The notes: generated by a model from the letters alone, not told the origin. A DNA stretch of 64,000 bases from Poindextera sp036272595 (GCA_036272595.1 DATAYM010000014.1:1-64000), one strand, 5' to 3'; positions 36,692-45,722 are shown, counted from the stretch's first letter. Numbers and translations are program-made.

Positions 36692-37909
36692 CTACACCAC
36701 CGCCTCGCCGTTCAGGAAGGCCTCGGCCATGGCGCAGTGCATGGCGACGCCGCGCGCCATCACCCGTTCGTCCAGCACCATGCGGTTGGAGTGCAGGCCG
36801 CAGCAGCTGTGATAGTCGCCGCCCTCCGGCACGGCGCCCAGGAAGGCCATGGCGCCGGGCAGCTTCTGCAGCACATAGGCGAAGTCCTCGGCGCCCATCA
36901 TCGGCGTCGGCATGGTGCGCCAGGCCGCCTCGCCGAACAGCTCGATCGCCGTCCGCTCCGCCAGGGCGACGATGCGGCCATCGCAGACAGTGACCGGAAA
37001 GCCCGAGGTGACCTCGACCTCGGCGCTCGCCCCATGGGCCAGCGCCACGTGGGTCGCCACCCGCTCGACGCCTTCGTGGATGAGGGTGCGGATGCGCTCG
37101 TCCAGGGTGCGGAGGGTGCCGATCATCATCGCGGTCTCGGGGATCACGTTGTCGGTGGTGCCGCTGAGGATCTTGCCGACGGTGACCACGGCCGACTCGT
37201 TCGGCGGCGTCTTGCGGCTGACCAGGGTCTGCAGCGCCAGCACGATCTCGGCGGCGATCGGCACCGGGTCGATGGTCTCGTGCGGCATGGCGCCGTGGCC
37301 GCCCTTGCCCTTGACGACGATCTCGAACTCGTCGGCCGAGGCCAGCAACGGGCCGGCGCGGCTGGCGAACATGCCGGCCGGCATGTTGGGCGAGATGTGC
37401 AGGGCGAAGGCCGCGTCCGGGGCCGGGTTGTCGAGCAGGCCGTCCTCGATCATGTAGCGGGCCCCGTGATAGCCCTCCTCGCCGGGCTGGAACATGAAGA
37501 CCACGGTCCCGTTCAGCCGCTGGCGCTCGGCGCAGAGCGCCCGCGCCGCGCCGGCCAGCATGGCGACATGGGTGTCGTGGCCGCAGGCGTGCATGGCCCC
37601 CTCGGTCTGCGAATGGAAGTCGAGGCCGGTGTCCTCGTGCAGCGGCAGGGCGTCCATGTCGCCGCGCAGCAGCACCGTGCGCCCGTTCTCCGAGCCGCGC
37701 AGGATGGCGATCAGGCCGCTGGTCGACGGCCCCTCGCGCAGCTCCAGCGGCAGGCCCTCGAGCGCGCGCCGGATCTTGGCGGTGGTCTTCGGGCAGTCGA
37801 GGCCGATCTCCGGCTCGGCATGGATGGCGCGGCGAAGGGCGATGGCGTCGCCGAGCAGCGCTTCTCCCGAACGGGTCCAGAGTTCGCGGTCGACGACGAG
37901 AGCGTTCAT
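36692..37909 (-). CDS. M20 family amidohydrolase (hippurate/IAA-amino acid hydrolase type)
   Basis: A 405-residue metallo-amidohydrolase. Metal ligands appear in HACGHDTH (Cys109, His111), PGEEGYHGA (Glu pair), the His of DAAFALHISPN and the His of CCGLHSNRM, the usual Cys-containing dinuclear site of the IAA-amino-acid/hippurate subgroup. The domain order is catalytic, a dimerisation insert (about residues 185-300), then catalytic. It releases an acid from an N-acyl amino acid or similar amide in the cytoplasm. The start at 37909 (MNALVVDRE) follows AAGGAC; an upstream ATG at 37963 adds an unconserved tail. Confidence 0.92.
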   Translation of the reverse strand: MNALVVDRELWTRSGEALLGDAIALRRAIHAEPEIGLDCPKTTAKIRRALEGLPLELREGPSTSGLIAILRGSENGRTVLLRGDMDALPLHEDTGLDFHSQTEGAMHACGHDTHVAMLAGAARALCAERQRLNGTVVFMFQPGEEGYHGARYMIEDGLLDNPAPDAAFALHISPNMPAGMFASRAGPLLASADEFEIVVKGKGGHGAMPHETIDPVPIAAEIVLALQTLVSRKTPPNESAVVTVGKILSGTTDNVIPETAMMIGTLRTLDERIRTLIHEGVERVATHVALAHGASAEVEVTSGFPVTVCDGRIVALAERTAIELFGEAAWRTMPTPMMGAEDFAYVLQKLPGAMAFLGAVPEGGDYHSCCGLHSNRMVLDERVMARGVAMHCAMAEAFLNGEAVV

Positions 37910-37970
37910 GGCAGGTCCTTGTTCGGCGGCCGGTGAAGACAGGCGCGCGTTTTCCCCTGGCATCCATAGA

Positions 37971-38042
37971 CCCTCTCCCCGCTCGCGGGGAGAGGGCAGG
38001 GCGACGAGCCGTCTTGATCCTCCCCCATCGGGGGAGGATCAA
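37971..38042. repeat. two adjacent perfect hairpin repeats
   Basis: CCCTCTCCCCGC (37971-37982) pairs perfectly with 37985-37996 across a 2-base loop. TTGATCCTCCCCC (38014-38026) pairs perfectly with 38030-38042 across ATC. The second hairpin ends 3 bases beyond the E2 stop codon and may mark the end of the branched-chain dehydrogenase transcript. It lacks a T-run. The symmetrical, GC-rich form suggests dispersed palindromic repeats. Confidence 0.75.
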
Positions 38043-38045
38043 GGA

Positions 38046-39245
38046 TCACTCCGGCATGAACAGCAGGGCGGGGTGTTCCAGCTTCGCCTTCACCGCCTGG
38101 ATGAAGGCGGCGGCGTCGTAGCCGTCGACGACGCGGTGATCGAACGAGGAGGACAGGTTCATCATCTTGCGCACGACCACCTGGCCGCCCACCACCACCG
38201 GCCGCTCGACGATGCGGTTGGGGCCGATGATGGCGACCTCGGGGGCGTTGATGATCGGGGTGGTGGCGACGCCGCCCAGGGCGCCGAGGCTGGTCAGGGT
38301 GATGGTCGAGCCGGCCAGCTCCTCGCGCGTCGCCCTGCCGGCGCGCACCGCCGCCGCCAGCCGGGCGATCTCGGCGGAAAGCTCCCAGAGGTCGCGGGCC
38401 TCGGCGTTGCGGACCACCGGGACCATCAGCCCGTCCCGCGTCTGCACCGCGACACCCATGTGCACCGCGGCGTGGCGATGCACGACGCCGGCCTCGTCGT
38501 CGAACAGGGCGTTGATCTGTGGGAAGTCGGGCAGCACCCGGACCAGGGCCTGGATCAGGAACGGCGGCAGGCTGAGCGCCGGCCGGCCCTCGGCGCGGGT
38601 GGCGTTCAGGTGCGTGCGCAGGGCCTCCAGTTCGGTGACGTCCACCTCCTCGACATAGGCGAAGTGCGGAATGCGGCGCTTGGACTGCGACAGCCGCTCG
38701 GCGATGCGGCGGCGCAGGCCGACCACCTTGACGTCCTCGACGCCTTCGCGCGTGGCCAGGGCCGGGCTGGCGGCGGCCGGCCGCTTCAGGTCGGCGTCGA
38801 GGATGCGGCCGTCCGGGCCGCTGCCCTTGATGGCGGCGAGGTCGATGCCCTGCTCTCTGGCGCGGCGGCGGGTGGCCGGCGAGGCCAGCGGCCGGGCATA
38901 GGCCGGCAGGTCCTCGGACTCCTCCGGCTCGGCGGCCTCAGGCACGGTGGCGGACCCGGGCGCGGCTTCCGGCGCGGCCGCTGCCGCCTCGGACGGCGCC
39001 TCGGCGTCGGTCTCGAACACCACCAGGTCCGAGCCCACGGCGACGTCCTCGCCCTCCTCGCCGGTCAGGCCGGTGACCACCCCGGCGACCGGCGAGGTCA
39101 GCTCGACGGTGGCCTTGTCGGTCATCACGTCGACCAGCGGCTGTTCCTCGGCGACCGTGTCGCCGACGGCCACATGCCACTCGACGATCTCCGCCTCGGC
39201 GATGCCTTCGCCGACGTCGGGCAGCCGGAAGACGTAGCGCGCCAT
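38046..39245 (-). CDS. bkdB: branched-chain 2-oxoacid dehydrogenase E2 (dihydrolipoyl acyltransferase)
   Basis: The 399-residue core acyltransferase. The lipoyl domain carries Lys44 in DVMTDKATVE. An alanine/glutamate-rich linker is followed by the peripheral-subunit-binding domain (YARPLASPATRRRAREQG) and the catalytic domain with SFDHRVVDGYDAA (His and Asp of the acetyltransferase-type active site). It takes the acyl group from E1 to CoA, giving isobutyryl-, isovaleryl- or methylbutyryl-CoA. It is 6 bases downstream of E1 beta in the same operon. No E3 gene is present nearby. Confidence 0.95.
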   Translation of the reverse strand: MARYVFRLPDVGEGIAEAEIVEWHVAVGDTVAEEQPLVDVMTDKATVELTSPVAGVVTGLTGEEGEDVAVGSDLVVFETDAEAPSEAAAAAPEAAPGSATVPEAAEPEESEDLPAYARPLASPATRRRAREQGIDLAAIKGSGPDGRILDADLKRPAAASPALATREGVEDVKVVGLRRRIAERLSQSKRRIPHFAYVEEVDVTELEALRTHLNATRAEGRPALSLPPFLIQALVRVLPDFPQINALFDDEAGVVHRHAAVHMGVAVQTRDGLMVPVVRNAEARDLWELSAEIARLAAAVRAGRATREELAGSTITLTSLGALGGVATTPIINAPEVAIIGPNRIVERPVVVGGQVVVRKMMNLSSSFDHRVVDGYDAAAFIQAVKAKLEHPALLFMPE

Positions 39246-39251
39246 GGTCGT

Positions 39252-40265
39252 TCAGGCCTCCAGCGTCCGCCGCAGGGCGGCGGCGACCCGGCCCGGGCCT
39301 GGGAAATAGTCCCACTCGAAGGCGTGCGGATAGGGCGTGTCCCATCCGGTGACCCGCTCGATCGGCGCCTCCAGGTGATAGAAGCAGTGCTCCTGCACCA
39401 GGGCCGACAATTCCGCGCCATAGCCGGAGGTGCGGGTCGCCTCGTGCAGGATCACGCAGCGGCCGGTCTTCTCCACCGAGGCGACGATGGTCTCGATGTC
39501 GAGCGGCACCAGGGTGCGTAGGTCGATGACCTCGGCGTCGACCCCGGCGTCCTCCGCCGCCGCCAGCGCCACGTGCACCATGGCGCCATAGGCCAGCACG
39601 CTGACCGCCGCGCCGGCGCGCACCACCGCCGCCGAACCCAGCGGCACGGTGTAGTGCTCGGCCGGAACCTCGCTGGCCGGATGGCCGGCCCAGGACTTCA
39701 CCGGCCGCTCGTAGTGGCCGTCGAACGGGCCGTTGTAGAGCCGCTTCGGCTCCAGGAAGATCACCGGGTCGTCGGATTCGATGGCGCTGATCAAGAGGCC
39801 CTTGGCGTCGTAGGGGTTGGACGGGATCACCGTCACCAGGCCGGCGACGTGAGTGAACAGCGCCTCGGGGCTCTGGCTGTGGGTCTGGCCGCCGAAGATG
39901 CCGCCGCCGTAGGGGGCGCGGATGGTCAACGGAGCGATGAAGTCGCCGGCCGAGCGGTAGCGCAGCCGCGCCGCCTCGGAGACCAGTTGGTCGTAGGCCG
40001 GGTAGATGTAGTCGGCGAACTGGATCTCGACCACGGGGCGCAGGCCATAGGCGCCCATGCCGATGGCCACCGCGACGATGCCCGCCTCGCCGATCGGCGT
40101 GTCGAAGCAGCGGCTGACGCCGTACTTCTTCTGCAGGCCCTCGGTGGCGCGGAAGACGCCGCCGAAATAGCCGACGTCCTCGCCGAAGACCAGCACCTCC
40201 GGATCGCGGCCCAGCATGACGTCCATCGCCGAGTTCAGCGCCTGGATCATGGTCAGCGACGCCAT
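39252..40265 (-). CDS. bkdA2: branched-chain 2-oxoacid dehydrogenase E1 beta
   Basis: A 337-residue beta subunit. MIQALNSAMDVMLGRDPEV opens the pyrimidine-binding domain, with GEDVGYFGGVFRAT, RCFDTPIGEAGI and EIQFADYIYPA (cofactor and subunit contacts). The C-terminal transketolase-type domain has VIDLRTLVPLDIETI and HEATRTSGYGAEL. It forms the thiamine-diphosphate enzyme with E1 alpha. The ATG at 40265 lies 2 bases after the E1 alpha stop. Confidence 0.96.
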   Translation of the reverse strand: MASLTMIQALNSAMDVMLGRDPEVLVFGEDVGYFGGVFRATEGLQKKYGVSRCFDTPIGEAGIVAVAIGMGAYGLRPVVEIQFADYIYPAYDQLVSEAARLRYRSAGDFIAPLTIRAPYGGGIFGGQTHSQSPEALFTHVAGLVTVIPSNPYDAKGLLISAIESDDPVIFLEPKRLYNGPFDGHYERPVKSWAGHPASEVPAEHYTVPLGSAAVVRAGAAVSVLAYGAMVHVALAAAEDAGVDAEVIDLRTLVPLDIETIVASVEKTGRCVILHEATRTSGYGAELSALVQEHCFYHLEAPIERVTGWDTPYPHAFEWDYFPGPGRVAAALRRTLEA

Positions 40266-40267
40266 GG

Positions 40268-41497
40268 TCAGCCCTCGCCCAGCGCCTTGGCCTGCTCGCG
40301 CAGATGCCAGGGCGTCGTGGCGTAGACGTCGCCGAACATCGCCTGCGCCTTGATGGCCGGCGCGGCCTCGGCGAAGGAGCCGGCGGCTTCGGCGTCGCGC
40401 TGGGCCGCGCGCACCAGCGCCTCGACCTCGGCGGCCAGCGCCGCCTGCTGCTCTTCCGACCATTCGCCGAGGCCGATCAGGTGGTCCTTCAGCCGCTGGA
40501 TCGGATCGCCCAGCGGCCAGGCCTTGGCCTCGTCGGCGGGGCGGTAGCGGCTGGGGTCGTCGCTGGTGGAGTGGCTTTCCGCCCGGTAGGTGAAGAGCTC
40601 GATCACCGTCGCGCCCAGGTTGGCGCGCGCCCGCTCGGCCGCCCAGGCGGTGACGGCGTAGACGGCCAAGAGGTCGTTGCCGTCCACCCTGAGCGCCGGC
40701 AGCCCGTGGCCGATGGCGCGGGCGGCGAAGGTGGTCGACTCGCCGCCGGCGAAGCCGTGGAAGGACGAGATCGCCCACTGGTTATTGACGATGTTGAGGA
40801 TCACCGGCGCGCGGTAGACCGAGGCGAAGGTCAGCGCCTCGTGGAAGTCCGCCTCCGCGGTCGCGCCGTCGCCGATCCAGGCGGCGGCGATGCGGGTGTC
40901 GCCCTTGAGCGCCGAGGCCATGGCCCAGCCGACCGCCTGGCTGAACTGGGTGCCGAGATTGCCCGAGATGGTGAAGAAGCCGTGGGCGCGGCTGGAGTAC
41001 ATGCACGGCAGCTGGCGGCCCTGCACCGGATCGCTGCGGTCGGAATAGACCTGATGGACCATGGCGGCGACCGGATAGCCGCGGGCGATCAGCAGGCCCT
41101 GCTGGCGATAGGTCGGAAAGGCCATGTCGTCGGGGGCCAGCGCCAGGGCCTGGCCGGCGGCGATCGCCTCCTCGCCGGCGGACTTGGCGTAGAAGGTGAT
41201 CTTGCCCTGCCGCTGCGCCCGGTACATGCGGTCGTCCAGGGCGCGGGTGGTCATCATGGTGCGCAGGCCGGAGCGCAGGGTCTCGGGGTCCAGGTGCGGG
41301 TCCCAGGCGCCTGCCGCCTTGCCTGCGTCGTCCAGCACCCGGATCAGCCCATAGGCCAGGTCGCGGATGGCGCTGGCCTCGACGTCGACCGGCGGCCGGT
41401 CCAGCGACCCCGGCGGCGCGGGTTTCAGGCCGCTGAAGTCCGGCGGCTCGCCGGGTCGGCGCGTCGGCTCGGGGATGTGCAGGCTGAGGCGCGCCAT
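40268..41497 (-). CDS. bkdA1: branched-chain 2-oxoacid dehydrogenase E1 alpha
   Basis: A 409-residue alpha subunit that decarboxylates 2-oxo acids derived from valine, leucine and isoleucine. The N-terminus LSLHIPEPTRRPGEPPDF is the extended form found in the Pseudomonas bkdA1 type and not in pyruvate dehydrogenases. The TPP site is GDGATAEADFHEAL with NNQWAIS, and the phosphorylation-loop region is YRAESHSTSDDPSRYR. GGTGAGG precedes the ATG at 41497. It is the first gene of the E1 alpha-E1 beta-E2 operon. Confidence 0.96.
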   Translation of the reverse strand: MARLSLHIPEPTRRPGEPPDFSGLKPAPPGSLDRPPVDVEASAIRDLAYGLIRVLDDAGKAAGAWDPHLDPETLRSGLRTMMTTRALDDRMYRAQRQGKITFYAKSAGEEAIAAGQALALAPDDMAFPTYRQQGLLIARGYPVAAMVHQVYSDRSDPVQGRQLPCMYSSRAHGFFTISGNLGTQFSQAVGWAMASALKGDTRIAAAWIGDGATAEADFHEALTFASVYRAPVILNIVNNQWAISSFHGFAGGESTTFAARAIGHGLPALRVDGNDLLAVYAVTAWAAERARANLGATVIELFTYRAESHSTSDDPSRYRPADEAKAWPLGDPIQRLKDHLIGLGEWSEEQQAALAAEVEALVRAAQRDAEAAGSFAEAAPAIKAQAMFGDVYATTPWHLREQAKALGEG

Positions 41498-41550
41498 CGT
41501 CCTCACCTTACGCCCCCGGGCGGGCGAAGTTCCAGCCTCGGACGGCGCCG

Positions 41551-42474
41551 TCAGACCGTCCGTTGGGCGCGGTCCTTCTCGTTGGCGCCGCGGATCGAGG
41601 ACCGCGCCGCCTCCCACTGCTGGTCGGACCAGCCGCGCAGGCCGGCGAATCCGCCGCCGCCGGCCTGGTGCGCCGCCCCGTCGATGGCGATGGTCTGGCC
41701 GTTGACGTATTCCGCCCCCGGCCCGAGCAGCAGCACCGCGAGGTTGCACAGCTCCGGCATCCTGCCGACCCGGCCCATGGGATTGCTGCTCCTGGCGCCG
41801 TCGCCCTCGCCCTCGCCCTCGCCCGACGTGGCCCGCTGGTCGCCCGGGTTCAGCCGCGCCCAGGCGCCTTCGGTCGGGAAGGGGCCCGGCGCGATGGCGT
41901 TCAGCCGGATGTTCTTGTCGCCCCACTCCACCGCCAGCGACTGGGTCATCACGTGCAGGCCGGCCTTGGACATGGCCGACGGCACCGTATAGGGGCCGCC
42001 GTTCCACACCCAGGTGGTCAGGATCGACAGCACCGAGCCCGGCTTCTTCTCGGCGATCCAGCGCTTGCCGCAGTCCAGGGTCACGAAGAAGGAGCCGCGG
42101 AAGACGATGTTGGCGATGGCGTCGAAGCCGCGCGGCGAGAGGTCCTCGGTGCGGCTGATGAAGTTGCCGGCGGCGTTGTTGACCAGGCCGGTGAGCGGGC
42201 CGCCGTCCGACCAGATGCGGTCGAGGGTCTCGCCGATCGCCTCGGGCACGCGGATGTCGCAGGCCTGGGCCACCACCTTGCCGCCATGGGCGGCCATCAG
42301 CTCGTCGGCGGTCTCCTGCAGCACCCCGCCGCGCCGGCCCCAGATGTAGACCTCCGCGCCCAGCATCAGGAAGGCCTCGCTCATCACCTTGCCGAGGCCG
42401 GTGCCGCCCCCGGTGACCAGGATGCGCTGGCCCTTCATCAGGCCGGGTTTGAACATCAGATCGTCAGGCGTCAT
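41551..42474 (-). CDS. SDR oxidoreductase, 2,4-dienoyl-CoA-reductase-like
   Basis: A 307-residue short-chain dehydrogenase. The NADP loop is VTGGGTGLG (residues 20-28), followed by LVNNAAGNF (98-106). The active-site region is PYTVPSAMSKAG with Ser166-x3-Lys170 in place of the classical Tyr-x3-Lys, as in 2,4-dienoyl-CoA reductases. The C-terminus has APGPFPTEGA and GQTIAIDG. It probably reduces an unsaturated acyl-CoA. A GEGEGEGDG run at 218-226, coded by four TCGCCC units, is an unusual insertion. It lies just upstream of the bkd operon, with which it may be cotranscribed (53-base gap). Confidence 0.9.
   Translation of the reverse strand: MTPDDLMFKPGLMKGQRILVTGGGTGLGKVMSEAFLMLGAEVYIWGRRGGVLQETADELMAAHGGKVVAQACDIRVPEAIGETLDRIWSDGGPLTGLVNNAAGNFISRTEDLSPRGFDAIANIVFRGSFFVTLDCGKRWIAEKKPGSVLSILTTWVWNGGPYTVPSAMSKAGLHVMTQSLAVEWGDKNIRLNAIAPGPFPTEGAWARLNPGDQRATSGEGEGEGDGARSSNPMGRVGRMPELCNLAVLLLGPGAEYVNGQTIAIDGAAHQAGGGGFAGLRGWSDQQWEAARSSIRGANEKDRAQRTV
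41801..41824. repeat. (TCGCCC)4 hexanucleotide repeat inside the SDR gene
   Basis: Four perfect copies of TCGCCC, coding on the minus strand for alternating Gly-Glu/Asp. Being a multiple of three, copy-number change would lengthen or shorten a surface loop without breaking the frame. Confidence 0.85.
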
Positions 42475-42607
42475 GGCGTCCTCCTTGGCGTTTTCCCGAC
42501 ACTCCGCGACTGACGGTGCGGAAGGTCAAGGGATATGGCGCGGGGCCGGCACGGCATGATCGACGACGGCCAGCGCTTTCGTCCGGGTCGGCGGCGGGCG
42601 GCGTTGC

Positions 42608-44491
42608 TCAGTCGTCGTCGGTGCGCGGCTGTCCGTTGCGGCCGCCGATTTCGTACCGCAGCGTCGTGGTCAGGACCCGGTCGAACAGGGGCCGCCGGGA
42701 GAAGACGATTTCGAGGTTTCGCGGCGTGCGGCCGGATGCAAAGCCGGCGCGCACCTGCGCATAGATCTGCTCGAGCGCCGCCGCGTCCAGCGCCACCCCC
42801 TGCCGGCTCAGATCCCGTTTGGCCCAGCGATACAGGCCGTTGACGAGCCCGTTGAGGTATCGATCCGGGTTGGCGTAGTGGCGCGTGCGCAGCTGGTCGT
42901 CGTGCGCGATACAGGACATCAGCGTTCCGTCGAAGCAGGCGGCTCGGCGCCCAAGGGCCTCCAGACGATCGATCAGTTCACGGTCTTCGGCGCCCCAGCC
43001 CTGAAGGACCTCGTCATAGCCGCCGAGCTCGTCGAAATCGCCGCGACGCAGGAAGATCGTGCCGACAAGGTCGTAGGGCAGAGGATCGGCCACCAGGAAA
43101 ACGTCCGGCTCCGGCCGGCTGTAGGGTCCCGCGTAGAGGTCCGGGGAGACGCGGACATCGGCGTCGATGAAGAGCAGCCAGGCGCCGGTCGCCGTCTCGG
43201 CGCCGCGGTTGCGCGCTGCGGAGATGTTGAGGATCGGCTGGTTTTCGATCCGCCGCACCTTCGCGGCCGGGAACTGGGCCGCCACCCAGTCGCCGCATCG
43301 ATCGGGGCAGTCGTAGTCGACCACCACCACCTCGTGCAGCGGCAGCGCCATCAGGTGCGGCAGGGTCTCTTTCAGATGCGCCAGCCGGCCCTTGCAGACC
43401 ACGACGGCGCTCACCTCCCCGGGCGGCGGCAGGCTGGCCGTGGGCCTGCCGGGCAGGGCCTTCGATCGGCCGGCCTGGGTTCGCCCCGTCTCGCCGTGCC
43501 CCCCCTCGCCATACATCGCCTCGCCCTGCATCAGGCCCGCCATTTCCAGCGATTCCGGTCCTGAGAAGGTGCGGCTCTCGGGGCCGACCAGCGGCTCGGC
43601 GCCGAGCAGGCGCGTGGCCAGGTCGAGAAACCGATAGTGCGCCGATCCCTTGGTGTACTGGCCTTCCTCGAGCGCCGTCCGGATCTTGGCGTCCAGGTCG
43701 GGATAGAATTTGAAGTGCGCCAGCGCGCCGGTCAGCGATGTCGAAGGCGCGAGGTTGAGCTCGTGGTCGCCGTTTCGGACGACGCCGACGCCGTTCTTGA
43801 GCAGCGGCGCCTTCCACGGAATCGGCACGCCCAGATCGTCGAAGTCGCCATAGATCTCGTCGAATTGCGCCCTGTGCCGGTCCCTGAGCATCCGGTGCAG
43901 CCGATGTCGAATCCCGGCGGGGAACCGGGTCGGTCCATGTTCGCCCGTCCATTCGTAGTAGGGGCCGACGTCGAACATCGGGCTGCCCTCGAACGGACTG
44001 AGGTGCCGCGGATAGTTCCTGTGGTTGAGGGTCGGACCATAGAAGTCGACCATCGGCGCGGACAGGTAGGGCTGACCGATCGCGTCCAGGCGCCGGGTCA
44101 ACTGCTTCAGATCGGCAAAGCCGGGCGGCAGGACCAGAAACTCATCGGCGTCCACGGTCAGAACCCAGCGGTCCGGAAAGGCCCAGGGGGGAACGCTCTC
44201 CTTCAGGGCGGCCGGCAGCCGGCGCGGTTGGTCGTAGGCCCCTAAGCCGAAGGTGTCGCCGTAGGCGTTGGCGGAAGCCAGAATGCTGCAGTCGGCCTGG
44301 GCATGCAGAAAGGCCTCGGTGATGCTGTCCGAGCGATCGTCGTAGATGAGGAAATCTTCGATGCCGAGGGCGCGGTAGTGGGCGAAGAAATATGGGAGAA
44401 AATAGTCCTCATTCCGGACCATCGCGAAAAGGGCGAGACCGGTCGTGGGCGCCGCCTTCTTGACGACCTGGAGCTCAAGCGCGTGCGGCAT
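42608..44491 (-). CDS. double glycosyltransferase (two GT2-like domains in one chain)
   Basis: 627 residues with two GT-A domains. The first (about 18-300) has MVRNEDYFLPYFFAHY, FLIYDDRSD and VLTVDADEF, the glycosyl-transferase-2-like family that acts on surface polysaccharides. A proline/glycine-rich linker (about 320-350) precedes the second (about 355-575), with VVVCKGRLAHLKETLP, LFIDADVRV, IFLRRGDFDELGGYDE and GWGAEDRELIDRLE, the last being the C-terminal galactosyltransferase-type motif. DxD metal motifs are present in both. It is probably a cytoplasmic enzyme adding two sugars in sequence. No ribosome-binding site is obvious at 44491, so the start is uncertain. Confidence 0.82.
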   Translation of the reverse strand: MPHALELQVVKKAAPTTGLALFAMVRNEDYFLPYFFAHYRALGIEDFLIYDDRSDSITEAFLHAQADCSILASANAYGDTFGLGAYDQPRRLPAALKESVPPWAFPDRWVLTVDADEFLVLPPGFADLKQLTRRLDAIGQPYLSAPMVDFYGPTLNHRNYPRHLSPFEGSPMFDVGPYYEWTGEHGPTRFPAGIRHRLHRMLRDRHRAQFDEIYGDFDDLGVPIPWKAPLLKNGVGVVRNGDHELNLAPSTSLTGALAHFKFYPDLDAKIRTALEEGQYTKGSAHYRFLDLATRLLGAEPLVGPESRTFSGPESLEMAGLMQGEAMYGEGGHGETGRTQAGRSKALPGRPTASLPPPGEVSAVVVCKGRLAHLKETLPHLMALPLHEVVVVDYDCPDRCGDWVAAQFPAAKVRRIENQPILNISAARNRGAETATGAWLLFIDADVRVSPDLYAGPYSRPEPDVFLVADPLPYDLVGTIFLRRGDFDELGGYDEVLQGWGAEDRELIDRLEALGRRAACFDGTLMSCIAHDDQLRTRHYANPDRYLNGLVNGLYRWAKRDLSRQGVALDAAALEQIYAQVRAGFASGRTPRNLEIVFSRRPLFDRVLTTTLRYEIGGRNGQPRTDDD

Positions 44492-44636
44492 CGACGGGTT
44501 TGGTTTCGCGGGACGGCGAGTGCGGCATAGCCAAAAGCCCGTGCACGGGAAGACGCCCAGTCTCGGCGGCGCGCCCGCCGCACGTCAAGTCAGGCTGGAC
44601 CTGACGCTTGGTTCGATCGCGGGGGCGGCGCCGGCG

Positions 44637-45557
44637 TCAGCCCGCCCGGTCAAGGCAGGCGAGGAGGAAGCGGGACATGTGGGCGAAGGCCTCGTCGGTC
44701 TCCGGCGCCTCGATATAGGCCCAGAAGGCGTGGGGCAGGCGCTCGAAGACAATCAGTTCGGCCTCACGGCCGGCGGCGAGCAGGGCGCGGTGGAACATGG
44801 CCGAATGGCTGAGCAGCGGGTCGCGGGTGCTGGAGAGGACCAGGGTCGGCGGATAGTCGCCGAGGTCGCCGAAGATCGGCGACAGCGCCGGCAGCCGCCG
44901 CGGCGTATCGCCGGCGTAGGGCGCGAGCACCTCGACCAGCGAACCGCCGGCGACGCGCGGACTATAGGTCTCGCTGTCGCCGTCGCGCGCCATGTCCGCC
45001 GAGCCGGAGAAGAAGCCGAGGGCCGCGGGCATGGCCAGGCCGGCGTCCCGGACGCGCTGCAGCAGCTGCGCCGACAAGACCGCGCCGGCGGAGGTCCCAT
45101 AGAGGCCGATCCGGCTGGCCGGCCGCTCCCGCAGCAGGGCGGCATAGACGGCCAGGGCGTCGTCGACGGCGGCGGGGAACGGGTGTTCCGGCGCGAGCCG
45201 ATAGAGGGCGGAGACCACCGGCAGGCCGGTCGCGGCGGCCAGGGCGATGTTTTCGGTCATCGAGCCGGAATCGACCACGAAACCGCCGCCGTGGAGGTTG
45301 AACAGCACCGCGCCATCGGCCGGCGGCGCGCCGCCCGGCGGCGTGAAGGTCCGCACCGGAACGCCGGCGATCTCGTCCTGGCGGGTGGTGACGCCGAAAC
45401 GCCGCAGCTGGGCCTCGCCCTGTTGGACCTGCACCCCGTCGGCGAACGCCCGGGTCTGCTCCAGGCTCGGCGCCTCGGTCGGCGGGGCGCCGGCCTGCAG
45501 CGCCGCCATGGCCGCGATGGCCTCGGCGCTGACCGTGTCGGGCGTGCTGGGCTGCAT
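44637..45557 (-). CDS. alpha/beta hydrolase, hormone-sensitive-lipase family
   Basis: A 306-residue esterase. HGGGFVVDSGS is the oxyanion motif and GTSAGAVLS carries the nucleophile Ser. The Asp is probably in STRDPLLSHSAM and the His in ERLPHAFW. The protein is cytoplasmic. GGGGACC precedes the ATG. Directly upstream on the same strand is a C-terminal remnant of a similar esterase (45567-45647), suggesting an ancient pair. Substrate unknown. Confidence 0.92.
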   Translation of the reverse strand: MQPSTPDTVSAEAIAAMAALQAGAPPTEAPSLEQTRAFADGVQVQQGEAQLRRFGVTTRQDEIAGVPVRTFTPPGGAPPADGAVLFNLHGGGFVVDSGSMTENIALAAATGLPVVSALYRLAPEHPFPAAVDDALAVYAALLRERPASRIGLYGTSAGAVLSAQLLQRVRDAGLAMPAALGFFSGSADMARDGDSETYSPRVAGGSLVEVLAPYAGDTPRRLPALSPIFGDLGDYPPTLVLSSTRDPLLSHSAMFHRALLAAGREAELIVFERLPHAFWAYIEAPETDEAFAHMSRFLLACLDRAG

Positions 45558-45566
45558 GGAGGTCCC

Positions 45567-45647
45567 CTACTGCTGCGCCTCCGGCAGGTCCGGAATGATG
45601 TGGAAGCCGTGCCAGAGGCCGCCGAAGATGTACAGCCGGCTCTCCAC
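45567..45647 (-). pseudogene. C-terminal remnant of an HSL-type esterase
   Basis: Twenty-six sense codons between in-frame stops. They encode LYIFGGLWHGF followed by HIIPDLPEAQQ, which matches the catalytic-His and C-terminal region of hormone-sensitive-lipase-type esterases (consensus like GxWHGFxxxPDLPEs). The rest of the gene is gone; the histidine kinase gene ends 76 bases further upstream. It is too short to be functional. Confidence 0.4.
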
Positions 45648-45722
45648 CTACGCCCGGGCGGCCCGCGCATGTTCGACGTGCGGCTGCGCTACCAGTTCAC
45701 CGGCGAGCTCGGGGAGCGCCGC

